Below are positions 22,501-35,113 of a DNA stretch of 64,000 bases, one piece after another; the stretch's first letter is position 1; each line of letters begins with the position of its first letter. Under the pieces are notes generated by a model. That model did no database searches and was not told the origin of the DNA. It saw nothing but the letters and a program-made list of their open reading frames with translations. The translations under genes and the position numbers were made by a program. This stretch comes from Dactylonectria macrodidyma (taxonomy: Eukaryota > Ascomycota > Sordariomycetes > Hypocreales > Nectriaceae): NCBI GenBank assembly GCA_020744425.1, contig JAGMUV010000001.1:6882001-6946000 (forward strand), written 5' to 3'.

Positions 22501-23573
22501 CACTCGGCCTGGCAGTTCTTGGCATCGCCATCGAGGTCATCAAAGCCAGCCTTGCAGTGGCATTGCTTGTCAGTACCACGCTCAGCGTTGGTCTTGCATG
22601 AAGCCTGGCAGTTCTTGGCGTCGCCATCAAGATCATCAAAGCCAGCCTTGCAGTGACACAACTTGTCAGTGCCACGCTCAGCGTTGGTGGAGCAGGTAGT
22701 CTGACACGAGCTGGCATCACCATTCACATCGTCAAAGCCGCTCTTGCAGTGGCAGACCTTGTCGGTGCCGCGTTCAGCGTTGGTGGTGCAGACGGGCACG
22801 CAAACCCTGTTGATGGCCTCCTTGTTGGTGCCGCAGTTGCAGACGCCAGTGTTGGTGTTACGAGGCCCGTTGGTAGGGCACTTGTCAACGCACTTGTTGT
22901 TCCAGACCTCTTGGTTGGTGTCTTCGCACCTGCAGTTGCCAGAAGAGCCACGGACGAGATAGTCGGCGCACTTGTCAACGCAGGCGTTGTTGTAGATCTC
23001 CTTGTTGCTGTTGTTGCAGACGCAGACGCCGTCAACTCGCTTCGAGTTGGAAGGGCAGACGGCTACGCAGGCGCCGTTGTAGACTTCCTTGTTGTTGCCG
23101 CAGTTGCAGACGCCAGTGTAAGAGTTGCGAGGAGCACCGGCAGGGCACTTGTCGACGCAGGCATCGTCCCAGATCTCCTTGGTGCTCACGCTGCAGGTGC
23201 AGACACCGTTGACACGAGAGCTACCAGTAGGGCACTTGTCCTTGCAGTCACCGTTGACCATCTCTTCTCCACTATCAGAGCACACGCAAGCCGAGTTCTT
23301 GTACTCTTGGTCGTTGGCGTCGCAGTAGCAGACGCCGTTGTTAGAGTTGTAGCGATAGTATTTGCCTCCGCCGGGGCATACACAGGTGCCGCTCTGGAGA
23401 ACACCTCCGTTGCTGCCGCAGCCTGTAGTAGTCACGCGGCTGAAGATTCTAGCGAAGAAGCCGTCTCGGGCCTCAAGTTCATTGTCGTTGTTGGCGTGAG
23501 GGTTCGGGGCGGCGCTGACAGAGCCGAGCCCGAAGCCCAGCAGGACATTGAGGGCCAGGTGGGAGAAACGCAT
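19530..23573 (-). CDS. Giant secreted cysteine-repeat protein, 1347 aa
   Basis: One uninterrupted frame with a signal peptide (MRFSHLALNVLLGFGLGSVS, cleavage near AAPN). Three zones follow. Residues about 52-261 hold irregular modules of about 30-35 residues with C-x-C pairs (GVCNC, NKE, CVDKCP). Residues 262-1072 hold 25 tandem modules of 32-34 residues with the pattern C-x11-C-x-C-x13-C-x3, typified by ATRGTDKACHCDEGFDD and DGDAKNCQPV; a shortened 26th module ends at 1101. Residues 1102-1347 hold five modules of 45-63 residues with more cysteines (CNKTG, TCSCPAG, NNCC). There is no membrane anchor or GPI signal at the C-terminus (ends CKRNRH). The modules look EGF-like in cysteine spacing, and the acidic DD-D-GD stretch could bind metal, but neither is proven. 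Probably a cell-wall or extracellular matrix/adhesin-type protein. The window's largest gene. Confidence 0.85.
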   Translation of the reverse strand: MRFSHLALNVLLGFGLGSVSAAPNPHANNDNELEARDGFFARIFSRVTTTGCGSNGGVLQSGTCVCPGGGKYYRYNSNNGVCYCDANDQEYKNSACVCSDSGEEMVNGDCKDKCPTGSSRVNGVCTCSVSTKEIWDDACVDKCPAGAPRNSYTGVCNCGNNKEVYNGACVAVCPSNSKRVDGVCVCNNSNKEIYNNACVDKCADYLVRGSSGNCRCEDTNQEVWNNKCVDKCPTNGPRNTNTGVCNCGTNKEAINRVCVPVCTTNAERGTDKVCHCKSGFDDVNGDASSCQTTCSTNAERGTDKLCHCKAGFDDLDGDAKNCQASCKTNAERGTDKQCHCKAGFDDLDGDAKNCQAECKTNAERGTGADKTCHCKSGFDDLDGDAKNCQPECKTNAERGTGADKTCHCKSGFDDVNEDAENCQPECKSHATRSLTDHECHCDSGFDDVDNDAKNCQPVCEADATRGTDKACHCDEGFDDIDGDAKNCQPVCKADATRGTDKACHCDEGFDDVDGDAKNCQPVCKADATRGTDKQCHCDEGFDDIDGDAKNCQPVCKADATRGTDKACHCDEGFDDIDGDAKNCQPVCKADATRGTDKACHCDEGFDDIDGDAKNCQPVCKADATRGTDKACHCDEGFDDIDGDAKNCQPVCKADATRGTDKQCHCDEGFDDIDGDAKNCQPVCKADATRGTDKQCHCDSGFDDIDGDAKNCQPICKSHATRGLDKECHCDSGYDDVDDDAKNCQPVCKSDATRGTDKECHCDSGFDDIDGDAKNCQPVCKADATRGTDKACHCDEGFDDIDGDAKNCQPVCKADATRGTDKACHCDEGFDDIDGDAKNCQPVCKSHATRGLTDHVCHCDEGYDDIDGDAKNCQPVCKADATRSTVDHECHCDTGFDDIDGDAKNCQPECKSHATRGTDKACHCDSGYDDVSGDAKNCQPECKAHATRSLTDHECHCDSGFDDLDGDAKNCQPACEANAERGTGTDKSCHCSTGYDDIDGDAKNCQPICKSHATRGTDKECHCDSGFDDVSGDAKNCQPVCKAHATRSISDHECHCDSGYDDVDNDAKNCKPVCGTNEERGADKECHCKTNFDDVKGVCKPKCGTYAVRDSNTGKCKCTKQGQVLDEAGINCACPAGQELVNNCCKINCGTVAKLNPRKNVCECPAKGQTFNADKTCTCPAGQVVINNCCTVDCGSQAKYDSRKSKCVCNKTGMTYHDDKTCSCAPGEKWTSGKGCQIDCGSDAYPNTRGTDCICKKNGMIYESVGKTCSCPAGQKWTSYGCQLDCGNDANPNSRNTACVCKKSGMVFESVGKTCSCPGLMSYSNDKRKCCCPKGYYESNGDCKRNRH
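20358..22790 (-). repeat. Coding minisatellite: about 25 tandem units of 96-102 bp
   Basis: The DNA of residues 262-1072 of the repeat protein. Most units are exactly 96 bp; units with one or two extra codons (33 or 34 residues) are interspersed. Neighbouring units in the middle are nearly identical (for example those coding CKADATRGTDKACHC), while both ends are more diverged, the pattern expected from recent internal expansion. All length changes are multiples of three, so the frame is kept. The periodicity also keeps other frames open on both strands, which explains several long false frames here. Confidence 0.95.
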
Positions 23574-24791
23574 GATGGCAGGGTGATGCCGTCAGGGGCG
23601 ATGTTGGGGGGAAAGTGAATGTGAGAGGGGTTTATCCCAAGAGCAGGCGAGGGGTTGAGGCTCGTATGCTTTGGTGAATTCCGTTGCTGTTGGCGTGCTG
23701 AGTGAAGGGGATGTGAGGAGAGGGAGTGACAGACGGATGATTATATAGAGATTTTAGTCGTCATGAGAAGATGAAGCTGCATCCCAAGCTGAACTTCAGC
23801 TGTATCAAGTCCAGCCGAATGTAGCCCTGCCGCCCGGTGTCTCCGAACGATCCATCTCCTCTCTCCTACCCGACCTGATGAGTAGGTAGGTCTGCATTCT
23901 TCCACGGCCAACGAGGTAATCAATCTAGACGCTGCGGCGCGCAGCTAAGCCCATCGCCACAACTGATAGTCACTAGCAGTCATGTCCGTACACCCCATCC
24001 CGTCACCAGCACCAAAAACTCCGGCCGGCCTGTGGCACGACTGGGCTGACTCGATAGTGTCGCCGACTCCCCGCCCAGGGGGAAGAAGGCCCGCCTTTGA
24101 CGCCTCGTGACTGAATAGGAAAGCTAGCCACCTGAAAGACAAACAAGAACAAGCACAAGCACAAGCACAAGAAATAAACTATTACACAGTCCTTCAGCCT
24201 CTTGCATGGTTCTAGACTTGTTAAGGAGGCAATAGTCCGTGGGGCGGGCCTAGTCATGTTTTGCGAGGTCAGAACGGCGTTCAATGTTGGGCACAGATGC
24301 GGCCTCTTCGGGTCGTCGGCCGCCACTCTGACGATGGCCAACGCAGAAAAGCCACAAAAAGACCGGTCGTGAACACAACGTACGATGTAGGTAGCTATAG
24401 CTGCTTTTCAGCTTGGCACTAGCGAGAAGAATACATACATAGTGAGGCACAAGCCAAATCGGCATAAGTCGGGTGAGGAACAACTCAAATGTGGTGGTGA
24501 TACCAACGGGGATGCTGTACCAAAACACTCGAGTTGAAGTATGATCCTCGTCAATGGGCTTGTTGATCAACCCATTGAAATCAAAAATCCAGGGTCCAAA
24601 TCAAACCCTACCATTCATCTCTCTATCAGCTAACAGATGATGTGCTCACTTCTTGGCCTTTCCTGCAGCTGTCACCCCAGATTTGGCAGTCTCGGCACCC
24701 CGCCATGTGTCGCCTTGTCTCTCTCTCACGTTTAATCCCAGGTTCTTTCAGCTTCAACCCCTGGCATTTTCCTGTCAACCCCTGACCATAC

Positions 24792-24843
24792 CCCCCTTAT
24801 TTAGCCCCCTTGTTTAGCCCCCTTGTTTAGTCCCCTGATTTAG
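24792..24843. repeat. 13-bp tandem repeat, four imperfect copies
   Basis: Units read CCCCCTTATTTAG, CCCCCTTGTTTAG, CCCCCTTGTTTAG and TCCCCTGATTTAG, followed by a partial fifth copy. Non-coding microsatellite-like tract in the gene-poor region. Confidence 0.9.
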
Positions 24844-27800
24844 TCCCCCTTCGCGAGATCCGGTGACCGATCAACCGGCATCTCTCCATAGCTTTAGAGG
24901 GCCAGTTCCAGACCGTCCTAGCACTGTTCCGCCACATTTTGTCCCCCGCACTTCATTCTCTCCCGCTAACCTCAAGAAAACGCCCCCCAAAAATTCTCCA
25001 ACAGCGTCCTGCCGCTTGACGAAGCCATGACGCTGGTGCATTGTGACATGTACCTTGTTCCCCCAGAAGGGCCTGTTCGTTCTAAGCGACTGCTCATTAA
25101 ATGGAAAATTTGTGCATTTCCACTCCCCTTCAATCAAATCAGGCACCGTGGGCAGGCGCCAGACCTTTTTCCCTCCCGTTGCTCGCGTTTCTCGGGTGCC
25201 TGAGTCAGCAGTAAGAATATCTCTAGGCTCAGGGGCAAGTCTCAGCCACCAAGGGATGTCAATATTACACTGGAATCTCGTTGAATTTGATTGATTGTTT
25301 TCATTCGCCACTCTAAAATTCGGTTTACCAACCCAATCACAAACTGAGGCCTCGACTGGCGCCAGTACCTCATGCTCATCACCTCTATGTGTCGATCATA
25401 TTCGACCCAGACCGAACTGGACAGGCATCGAAATGGGAGGCTGGGCAAGAGAGGCGCCTAAGTTTGGCCCTGAACCTTGAACCGCAAGGGTAGTCTAGAT
25501 CCGGGGAGCCCTGTACCAAACAGCATTACCGAATCAGCCTCCCATCGCTTCTTGTCTAGGCCTTGCCGCTCGCCATAAGTCAAAACACAGCCAGCAAACA
25601 GATCACGAAAAGGGAATGGCTCATCGAACAAGATCCAGGCAGCTGGTAAAGCTCGGAAACCTTGTTGACTTGGAGGTGTGAATCTTATGTGTTGGTCATG
25701 CAAGACCTTTGTTGGTGACTAGGGGTAGCCTTGTCAATAGCCAGAAAAGGCCGTGAGCCTCGATCACCTGGTCCTGCTTCCAGCCCAACGGCCCACTGCC
25801 TGGATGCAAGATGCCGTTGAGCCGGGTCGTCGACTCTCAAGAGGCAAGGTGCAAACGGCTGGAGGAAGCTGAAGCATGGGTTGCCCACAGGCCTGCCTAA
25901 GCTGTAGAAAGCTAGTCATTCGCTTTCCCATGCTCGAACATGGTCCAGTTCGGCAACCTCGGGCACGATGCAAGTTACATCGTTGGGTCTATATGGTCGC
26001 CGATGCATGGACAAGGGACAGAAAATATTGTGTTCTGAAAGGTGGACTCAGCCCTGCGAGACGAGGAAGGTAGATGCTCTTCTCGTCCTTGATCTCGCGG
26101 TGTGCAATGTCTGGTTGTGCCTCGTTTGCAGAGGCGGTGACTTGAGCGCTCAACACCAATGACTAGAGGCTAGGGCATAGAGCAAGCGCAGCATGCATGT
26201 CTTGTCACATTTCCGAGCTTGCTACCAATGACCTAGCTCTCTCTACCGACAACTTTGCTCGGGCGCCTGTGCTATTACTCCCATCCGAGCGCCTCGTGGG
26301 CTGAGAGAGCTGAGAGAGCTGAGGGTCATGCCAGCAAATCGTGCCGTGCATACCGAGTATCCCCTCCCGGCCCCCAATTTTTTAGGCTTTACCAGTGCTT
26401 CGGTAGGTAGCCTCCAGTGCACAGGCATCATGCAAGCATTGTTCCCCGGAGACAAGGTCTGTGGGTGCGTCTCCGGAGGGTCTTAGTTCTAGGGCTGGGA
26501 TATCATACAGGATGAGAATGGTAAGAATCAATAGTCAAATCAGTAGTGAAAGTTTAGAAGGTCTAGATAAAAGATGCTTAAACCAAATGTTTGCCACCGC
26601 TAAACAAAGTGATTACTCTATTTGCTTCTTTATTATTTTAAAAGAAGCATAACTGTGAACAACGCATTATTGCCCAATGTTACACCAAATCGCAAGGCTA
26701 CCATGCCGATTCCAATAGCCTTGGCAATGGCGCTTGGCCTTGACCAGATGCAGGTTCGGGGTCTGATCCGGCGATGCGCTTACTGCGTGGCAAGCGGTTA
26801 GGTTGTGTGTATGACGCCCCTCCTCAGGGCAGGCTAGGGAGAGACCGATCCGTGTATTCCTCAACCAGTCTAAGCCTTTGTGATGCTTGTCCCGAAAAAA
26901 AGACCCATCCGTTTTTCAACCTTCTGATCGGCGTGGCTCCCTGCTAGCCTGCCGTGCTTCTAGAGATCTGGTTGATGTGGTGTGTGGTATTCTCACATCT
27001 GATGATGGAGCCTTTTGACACGGAAGATGGAGTGCATGCAGACAGCTCGGGAAATGCGGTGACAAAGCTGACACTCCATAGCATGCAATAAGCCAAGAAT
27101 GACATTTGCTTCCACCTTCCATTACCCTTTCAGGGCCTCACCTCCGGTGCAGGTCAGCCATGCGGCGCCTTGGATGCCCAGTTGGGGCTGGTCTCATGTA
27201 GCGTCGGGAGACGGCTTCTCGCGGTCGTACGGACTTGTACGAGTTGCATACGTTCTAAAGAAATAAGCGACCCATCGGTACCGGGTAAGAGTTTTGCTGT
27301 AGTTTGTAGTGACTTGTCCACAAGCCACAAGACCTCGCGGCTTGGGGCTCAGGGGTAAGGAAGCGGCAAAACTAAGCCGTTTTCTTCACTAGCATCTTGC
27401 CAACGGTTGCTTCTTTTCGCTTCCCCGCCGCCCATCTCACCGGACGTATTGCTCAGTTACCAGAATGCCGGCTCCAAATCCATCTTTCAACCGCCGCTAG
27501 CTCTGTCACTCCGCACGCTTGTGGCTTGTACCCATCCATCCCCTTGGTCATTCCCAGCAAGTGGTCCGTGAGTGGCCTCTCTCATCACCGACAACCGAAG
27601 GAGTATTCGGATGTCGGCAAGAGTCCGCTGTACAAAGTTGCTCCGACTCCCCGAGACCCCTGGTGGGTTCCGGTTGCCCACCCACATGCCGTGATCCGGC
27701 GCATCCGCAGCTATTGGAACTATCGATTCCTACACGGCGACTGTTTGGTCGTTGTTATGGATACCTTCATGACCTAGCATACTGCCCCTTTCGTTGAGCA

Positions 27801-29675
27801 CCTGAGCCGACGCAACCAATCATCTATCAGGTTTGCACATTGTGAGTACCCAAGTTATCCAGAGGACCATTACGTCCCCAGACACACATCAACAATGCAT
27901 TCATAGTCTCAAAGCTGCTCCGTGCTTTTCAAGGTTTTAGCCGTAGATACTCGCATGCTTTAGTCAAAGAAAGTTATCGAACTATGTGGTCGAGCACTGC
28001 TAGATCATGGCGCCCCGAAGCCACTCCGTCGTAGTTTCAGGCCGACACCTTCTTCCCGAAGATGGTGCTGGACGTAAAGCGTTTGGTGGCTTCACTACCG
28101 ACTGCTGAAAAAACAGTCGACGAAAAGTAGTCACGAATTAGTAGAGTACGGGATGTGTGGAACTTCAGCTAGCCTGGTTTTGTCTAGTGCTGGTGAAGCT
28201 TCAAATGCCGGGGCGAAAGCTCCCTGTTGGGGTCCTAGCGTCGAAGCTATTGACATGTTTAACAGCAAACAAGCGAGAGTGCAATTCGTTTGGGTAGCAA
28301 TTGTCCTCGAGCGGTGTCTGTACTCAGCAAACAACGCAAACGCCTCGATCGTCTCACAGTCAGCCGACTTCAGCAAACAACAAAAGGTGAGAATATCGTG
28401 AAATATTCGACGGGCATTGCATCGAGTGCATTCAGCTGCTCTAAACGTCCCAAACAAACAACCTGGTGGTGCTGCATTGGACTTGACTTCACACCCTGGT
28501 CGACCCACTTACAGCTTCATGCGTTGGAGAATCACGAGAGCAAACATGATAACTTTCTTTTGCTTGATCTAGAACCACTGCCCAATGCAGTGAGTGTGGA
28601 GACTGCTGTAGGTTGGGCGGTTTTCTTTACGTACTGCTATGAGATATGAAATAATCCTAGCAAGTCAATCGGGGAGATCCGCAGGTGACACAGTAGATAG
28701 ACACCAAAATACCAGGACGCTCATCAAGGGGACCTGCTGTAAAGCACCCAACTCCTCCCAGAATCTCACCAACCCGATCATGTAGTGGTTGCGACAAACA
28801 CTGTGTTCTGCGACCAGCTGCCGGCAGCATAGGCCCCGCCCCCCAGGTCTCCTTGATGATCAACGCTGAGGCGTGGCAGCTTTGTTTGACCGACACCGCA
28901 GTCGCTCACAAGATGGCTTCCCGAAATACCACCATGTGCGGCATCTTGGCTAGTTCACGAGGTTATAATGGTTGAGTACCGCACCAGTGGTTCTGACAAA
29001 TGATGCAATATTTGAAAATGAGTACCCTACAAACATTTCCAGAACTACTTTTCGCAAAGGAAGCGAGAGCTCGCTGCATGTATGATCAACGATGGAGGAA
29101 TGAGCAACCTCTGTCCAGGAGTCATCGCCATCCCAAACGGCGCAGATAGAACTCATAGAAGTTCACTTGAATTCACGCATTTGCAGACAGATGAGATGCA
29201 GTAAAGAGATTGATATTCTGAGATCCGCAACGAGCATTCATTCAGCACGGTTGTTTTTGGCGCCTTGCAGGAGGCTGGTCAGAGGGAGTGTGACGCTATG
29301 CCGAGCTTCAGCCAATTGATGCCAATCACTGAGTGCTGATCAGGCTACGCTTGGCATCTAGTCGGAGAGTCTAAACTTGTTTCTCTGTGGGCGGCACAGG
29401 CCTAGCGATTCTATATGAGAAAAGACATAAGACTTAAGCCACACCAGCCTTTGGGACCATTCAGTTGTGGCGTACAAATTGGCAAAAGATGTCAGGTGAC
29501 AATAATGCATTCTCTTTGGCGTTGGGGTTGAGATGCGAGCGATCTGGAGGCAAAGGCCACAACGGCGAAGATTTGGCCTAGGGCCGACTGTCTCAGGTCG
29601 GTCAACTGTGTTAGGTAAAATGAAGCATACTTGGTAAGCAAGATTAAAGCTGGCTTTTGTATGGTAGATCGTGGG

Positions 29676-29717
29676 TTTTTTTTTTGGTTTTTCTTTTTAA
29701 AAAAAAAAAAAAAAAAA
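29676..29717. repeat. T-tract/A-tract inverted repeat
   Basis: Runs of T interrupted by GG and C are followed directly by about 20 A, giving a self-complementary T/A hairpin. It could also be the scar of a poly-A-tailed retroelement, but no element body is visible next to it. Confidence 0.7.
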
Positions 29718-31722
29718 GGTTTGCTAAGAGCTTCCAGACGTTCTGCGTGTTAACAACTACCTCAGTCCAACAGGTCTAACGGTGTGACGTTGTTGGTTTT
29801 TTCATAGTTCCTAGAAAAGGTAGAACAATGTTTTCACTCTCAGATACGCATATTCCTGATGATTTTCACACGCAAATGTTGAGATTTAGAAGCAATTTAC
29901 CGTCACAGTTATGCTCAGCGCCTTCTATAGGGTAGCTGTCGAGTTAAGTGCGGTTGGAGGTAGTCTACTATTACGCCCTAGTTCATCTCTCGGCGAAAGA
30001 ACTGAAGAACAAATCCCACAAGTTTAAACATTTTAAAGGTTAATGATTGCAAAATAGACAGAGAACAAGAAAATGTTAGGGACATTGGGAATCGTTGCTG
30101 TATCTCTCATTCCCGCCACCGACTCTGTTTACATGCAGCACTTCTTCTCTACTTGCTCAACTTTCTCTAGGATATTGTGTCATCAACATTGGGTAAGGAG
30201 CCTCCGGAAGAGGATTTTGACTGGTGACTATGTAGGAAACCAATCCTGAGTGTATACCCGTGAGCGTTTCGCAATCTGACGCGTGTAAGAATGAAGCTGG
30301 CCTATGCGCGGCTGTTTCGCGTCGCGCTCGTGTCATCTTATACGCGTTGACAGCGGCGAAGTAGGAGATTATTCAACAACATGCCCTCCCCTAAAAAAAG
30401 AGATAAGAAATGGACTTGGTGCTGAAAGGAGAGACCAGTGTTGACAAGGGAAACAATTGACTAACGCAATTGAACAGCCAAAAATCTAACGACATTGTGA
30501 ATCAAGCTCTGGCGAAGGGGAAAGAGCGCGTCTCCGCCTCGTCTCCCAAGATCCCGACCCAAGCGGCAATCTTTTTATGTCGCGTCTTTATGATTGATGA
30601 ATTGTTAGAAAGAGTTGCTATAGCTATTAGACTTATACCAGATGACCCGTGTCATCCTTAGTGGATATTATCGCGATCTATTGTTGGAAATGCAACGCTA
30701 TCTCAACACAACATGACATATCAGTTGATCCACCGACGTCAATTGCTGTCAGTCGCGCATGTATCTCAGATGTGTTCATTATATATCCTTTAAGAAGATA
30801 ACTAGTGTCTACCATGGTCCATGGCACTCTGCTAATGCATGGGACAGCTCTTGAAGCGTGCCGCACACGATGAGGCCAAGGACACTTCTGCTTCTCAACC
30901 CACTAGTGTCAAGCTCGACCTTGAGACCAATGTTCACCTAGCTGCTCGTGCCAATGGTACCAATTGCATTGGTCTTTACAATCTTGGGAAACTTGTGATT
31001 GGGGTGACTGGAGTGTTGTGACTAGCTGGGTGACCATGATAAAAGATAGCCAATGGAAGAAAGCTGAATGATCTCTTGTCCAAAGCCACGATCGTAAAAT
31101 CTTACCTAATCCATTTCCGGTGCTGTTATCCATAGAGAACAATCGTAGTTCATGATACATTACGGCCGGGATCGACTTCTTCCACAGCCGGTGTCCCTTT
31201 ATGTTGGCCGGTCTATGTATGGGCAATTACTACATTCGGTATTGACAAACTTGGAGCCTGAAATCAATTACTTAAACGCCACGCGGCCTTGCCTTAACCG
31301 TGAAATACGAGCCTTAGTGTGGGACCATGTGATACTAAGGTGTCGTAACTGTCCTAAAACAGCGCTCTCTGATGTCTTCAATCTCGCGTCAAGATATCTC
31401 CCTCAGGTCGGCATTCGTCAGCACTTCGTAGGCCCCTGGATTTAAAGACGTCTCACCTCATGATTCATCAGCTAACCCCACATTTTGAACAACGTAACGC
31501 CGACTTCTCAGCCTTTCATGATGTCAGACCGAACCTGTCTGACATCAACACCTGCCTATTTGAGTAAGCCGCTTTCTACCTGACAACCCCTCCTTGCCTG
31601 AACTGCGAATCGAATGATCATCTTCAGGCTTATCTTAGGCCCTTAAGAACTGCGTGTTGGCCACCATTTTCTGTCTCTCGTCACATTTCACATCGAAACA
31701 ACCGATATCCCGTTCAAGCAAA

Positions 31723-32580
31723 ATGGAATCTAGACCTGGAAATTCGATCTCGCCCGCCCAGCTCGCCGCTGTTTTCAACGCAGCCTTTACAAACTATATC
31801 GGTAGCGAGGTCAAGTTTACTGAAGAAACAATCATGTTATGGTGCAAGGGCTATTTCGTTTCGCTTGAGTTGAGCCACGTCTTCTTCCCGACGCCCGAGT
31901 CTAATGAGCCGGTGGCTTTCGGTCTCATCGCAATCCATGATGACAAGCCCAAGGAGTCGAGGCTTGCAGCCATGGGGGTTGTGCCCTCTTACCATGGGAA
32001 GGGAACAGGAACCCAGGTGATGGAGATGATCATCTCGGCAGAAAGGAAAAGGGGCGTCCATATCCTTGAGCTGGAGTGCATTAAACAGAACGAGCGCGCT
32101 CTTCGCCTCTACAAGCGCATGGGGTTCTCAATTGAGCAAGAGTTGTATGGATGGGAAAAGGATCTGACAAGTGTGAAAGAGACTTCCTCAGATCCTGGGT
32201 TAGAGGAGTGCACCTTTGAGGAACTTGAAAAACAGATCAGAACGCATGCTGCACCTGACTTGCCCTGGCAAGCCTGGGGGGTTAATCTGCTAGGGCCTAC
32301 AAAGCGAGTCTTCAAACTAGGACACGCCTATTGTGCCACCTCGAATCCCGACAAAGAGGAAGAGATCACAGTCAATGTGACGAGTCTCTTTGTGGAACCT
32401 GAATGGAGACGCCAAGGAGAGGCGAAGAGGCTGATGGAGGCAATCATGGCGAAATTCCCGGGCAAGAAATGGCGAGCGAGCCCAATTTTCCCAAAGGAGC
32501 CGGCTGACAGATTGGCTGCTCATTTTGGCTTCACTCCACTGCATCTAAGTCAGTACCAAATGAGGTTACAGCTGGCCTAA
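31723..32580 (+). CDS. Tandem GNAT-family N-acetyltransferase, 285 aa
   Basis: Single exon. The ATG at 31723 is chosen; the frame is open farther upstream to 31654, but that part reads like untranslated sequence. Two acetyl-CoA-binding motif A regions are visible. The first, at residues about 85-110, has AAMGVVPSYHGKGTGTQVME followed by LECIKQNERALRLYKRMGF, the standard GNAT core. The second is a weaker C-terminal domain with SLFVEPEWRRQGEAKRLME and AAHFGFTPL. Proteins of this layout acetylate small molecules or protein N-termini with acetyl-CoA; the substrate is unknown. No signal peptide. Isolated from other genes by more than 1 kb on both sides. Confidence 0.8.
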   Translation: MESRPGNSISPAQLAAVFNAAFTNYIGSEVKFTEETIMLWCKGYFVSLELSHVFFPTPESNEPVAFGLIAIHDDKPKESRLAAMGVVPSYHGKGTGTQVMEMIISAERKRGVHILELECIKQNERALRLYKRMGFSIEQELYGWEKDLTSVKETSSDPGLEECTFEELEKQIRTHAAPDLPWQAWGVNLLGPTKRVFKLGHAYCATSNPDKEEEITVNVTSLFVEPEWRRQGEAKRLMEAIMAKFPGKKWRASPIFPKEPADRLAAHFGFTPLHLSQYQMRLQLA

Positions 32581-33916
32581 GGAGTATTAAACGGAGATGG
32601 AGTTGAGTGAGGACGGGAATCATGGGCAAACCCGAAAAAGACCATGTTCGGTTGTGTAGCTGTCGGATAAATTTCCTAGATGTTACCAACGTTCACCACT
32701 TCAAGCCTCTTCCTCGGCACCATTGCCAAATGGGAAAGCCGATGCTCGGGAGCTTTCAACGGAGCCGAGAAGGTGGCCGGCTGAAATTGCACTAGTGGGA
32801 ATAGCGGACACGAGAACAAAAAAGCAACCTCTGTCATTCACATGACCTGTGTCATGAGACTCAACATCCTTGAGGAATGCTTTTGTTTCTGTTGACTGAA
32901 TGGGGTAAAAAGAAAGGAAAAAAAGAAAAAAGAAAAGCTACTGATGTTGGGATGGAGGTTTGGCCACGTTGCATGGAAGATGACCAGGAGCAAGGCTTGC
33001 TTCTCTGGGTCTTTGGCAATGGAGACCGTAATTAGTCAACCATTAGTATCCGTGTGATTCAATTCAGGGACTAATCGGCTCACTACCCCGATCCCGTGTA
33101 CCTATGCCCTTACCCACACCCTGGATATTCCCCCACGATGGAGACTTCTACCCCATCTATTCCTCTTGAATTGACGAATGGAGGAGCGCTCGGAAAGACG
33201 GTCTACAGCCGAAACCGCGAAACCCTATAAAAAGGGCCAGTAGCGGTGAATCCGTCTCAGATGCCTCCCTTGGACCCCCACACTAAGCTTCGCATGTGGA
33301 CTACATGACCAGGTATGCGTCTTCTCTGGCCACCTGGAGATCAACTTGTTAGAGCCTCTTGCTCCACTAGCATATCGAAGAGCTGGGATATGACATGTGG
33401 TTGTGGAGGTAGCTAGGTCTAGGCAACCAACCGTATTTAAGAGACGAATTGTTGGATGATGGTTGAACTTTCTCAGTTATCCTTGACTTGTAAGGGAAAT
33501 AATTCCGACTTCTTGGTCTCATATTCACCCCCACGGAACCTGCGGTGAGCCATTCTGGGCTCGTGGTCAAGCTCATGGTCGCCACCATAACAGGTTAGCA
33601 CGCCATCTCCCTTCTTCTCGCCCCACCCGTCGGCTCGCATATCGGTCAGGTCGGCAGCGGCAGCAGCAGGCAGGGCTTCTGGAATCCACTCCTGTATTGA
33701 TCACGAGGAGGAGAAAACCTTTGCTCAACAATTCAACAGGTCACGACACCTCCGCCGTGGAAATGGACATAAAGATCTGGACGACTGGACTCTATCGTGA
33801 CCTCGAATTGCGTAGATAGCAAACACTTGATTCCTTCCGACCTCCCTTTGCTCTAGTGCAATATTGAACAATCGTGCATTTCATACGTACTCTCACAGTA
33901 AATAAGACTTGCCATC
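32581..33916. other. Intergenic region
   Basis: Contains an A/G-rich tract near 32905-32940 and a TATA-like CCCTATAAAAAGG near 33222. Between that and the SDR start no frame has a motif. Confidence 0.4.

Positions 33917-35113
<1,197 letters not shown>

Larger units (their letters stand above)
23574..31722. other. Gene-poor region of about 8 kb
   Basis: After the repeat-protein promoter (minus-strand TATATAA near 23740) no gene could be supported. The longest frames (24871-25311 minus, 146 codons; 27397-27777 plus, 126 codons; 28131-28508 minus, 125 codons) carry no recognisable motif and cannot be extended by plausible splicing. Minus-strand frames between 24870 and 25700 have protein-like composition and may be an old gene relic. 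Simple repeats occur: ACAAGC units near 24140-24170, a 13-bp tandem repeat at 24792-24843, GAGAGCT units near 26300, and a T-run/A-run near 29676. An AT-rich patch lies at 26560-26660. Confidence 0.45.

Noticed and set aside
21036..22601. 521-codon plus-strand open frame antisense to the repeat protein
   Set aside because: It is a product of the 96-bp periodicity: an antisense frame with no stop in one unit stays open in all. Its hydrophobic repeated sequence mirrors the coding strand and has no start or promoter of its own.
20111..22723. 300- and 567-codon minus-strand frames inside the repeat gene
   Set aside because: Other-frame shadows of the same repeats. The frame with signal peptide and conserved cysteine spacing is the real one.
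22653..23618. 321-codon plus-strand frame at the start of the repeat gene
   Set aside because: Antisense shadow of the N-terminal cysteine modules, overlapping the true start and promoter.
24871..25311. 146-codon minus-strand frame
   Set aside because: It has no recognisable domain, signal peptide or splice partners. Composition is plausible, but support is too weak for a gene call.
29676..29717. Poly-A tail of a LINE or processed gene
   Set aside because: The T-run precedes the A-run directly, and no coding remains or target duplication is visible.
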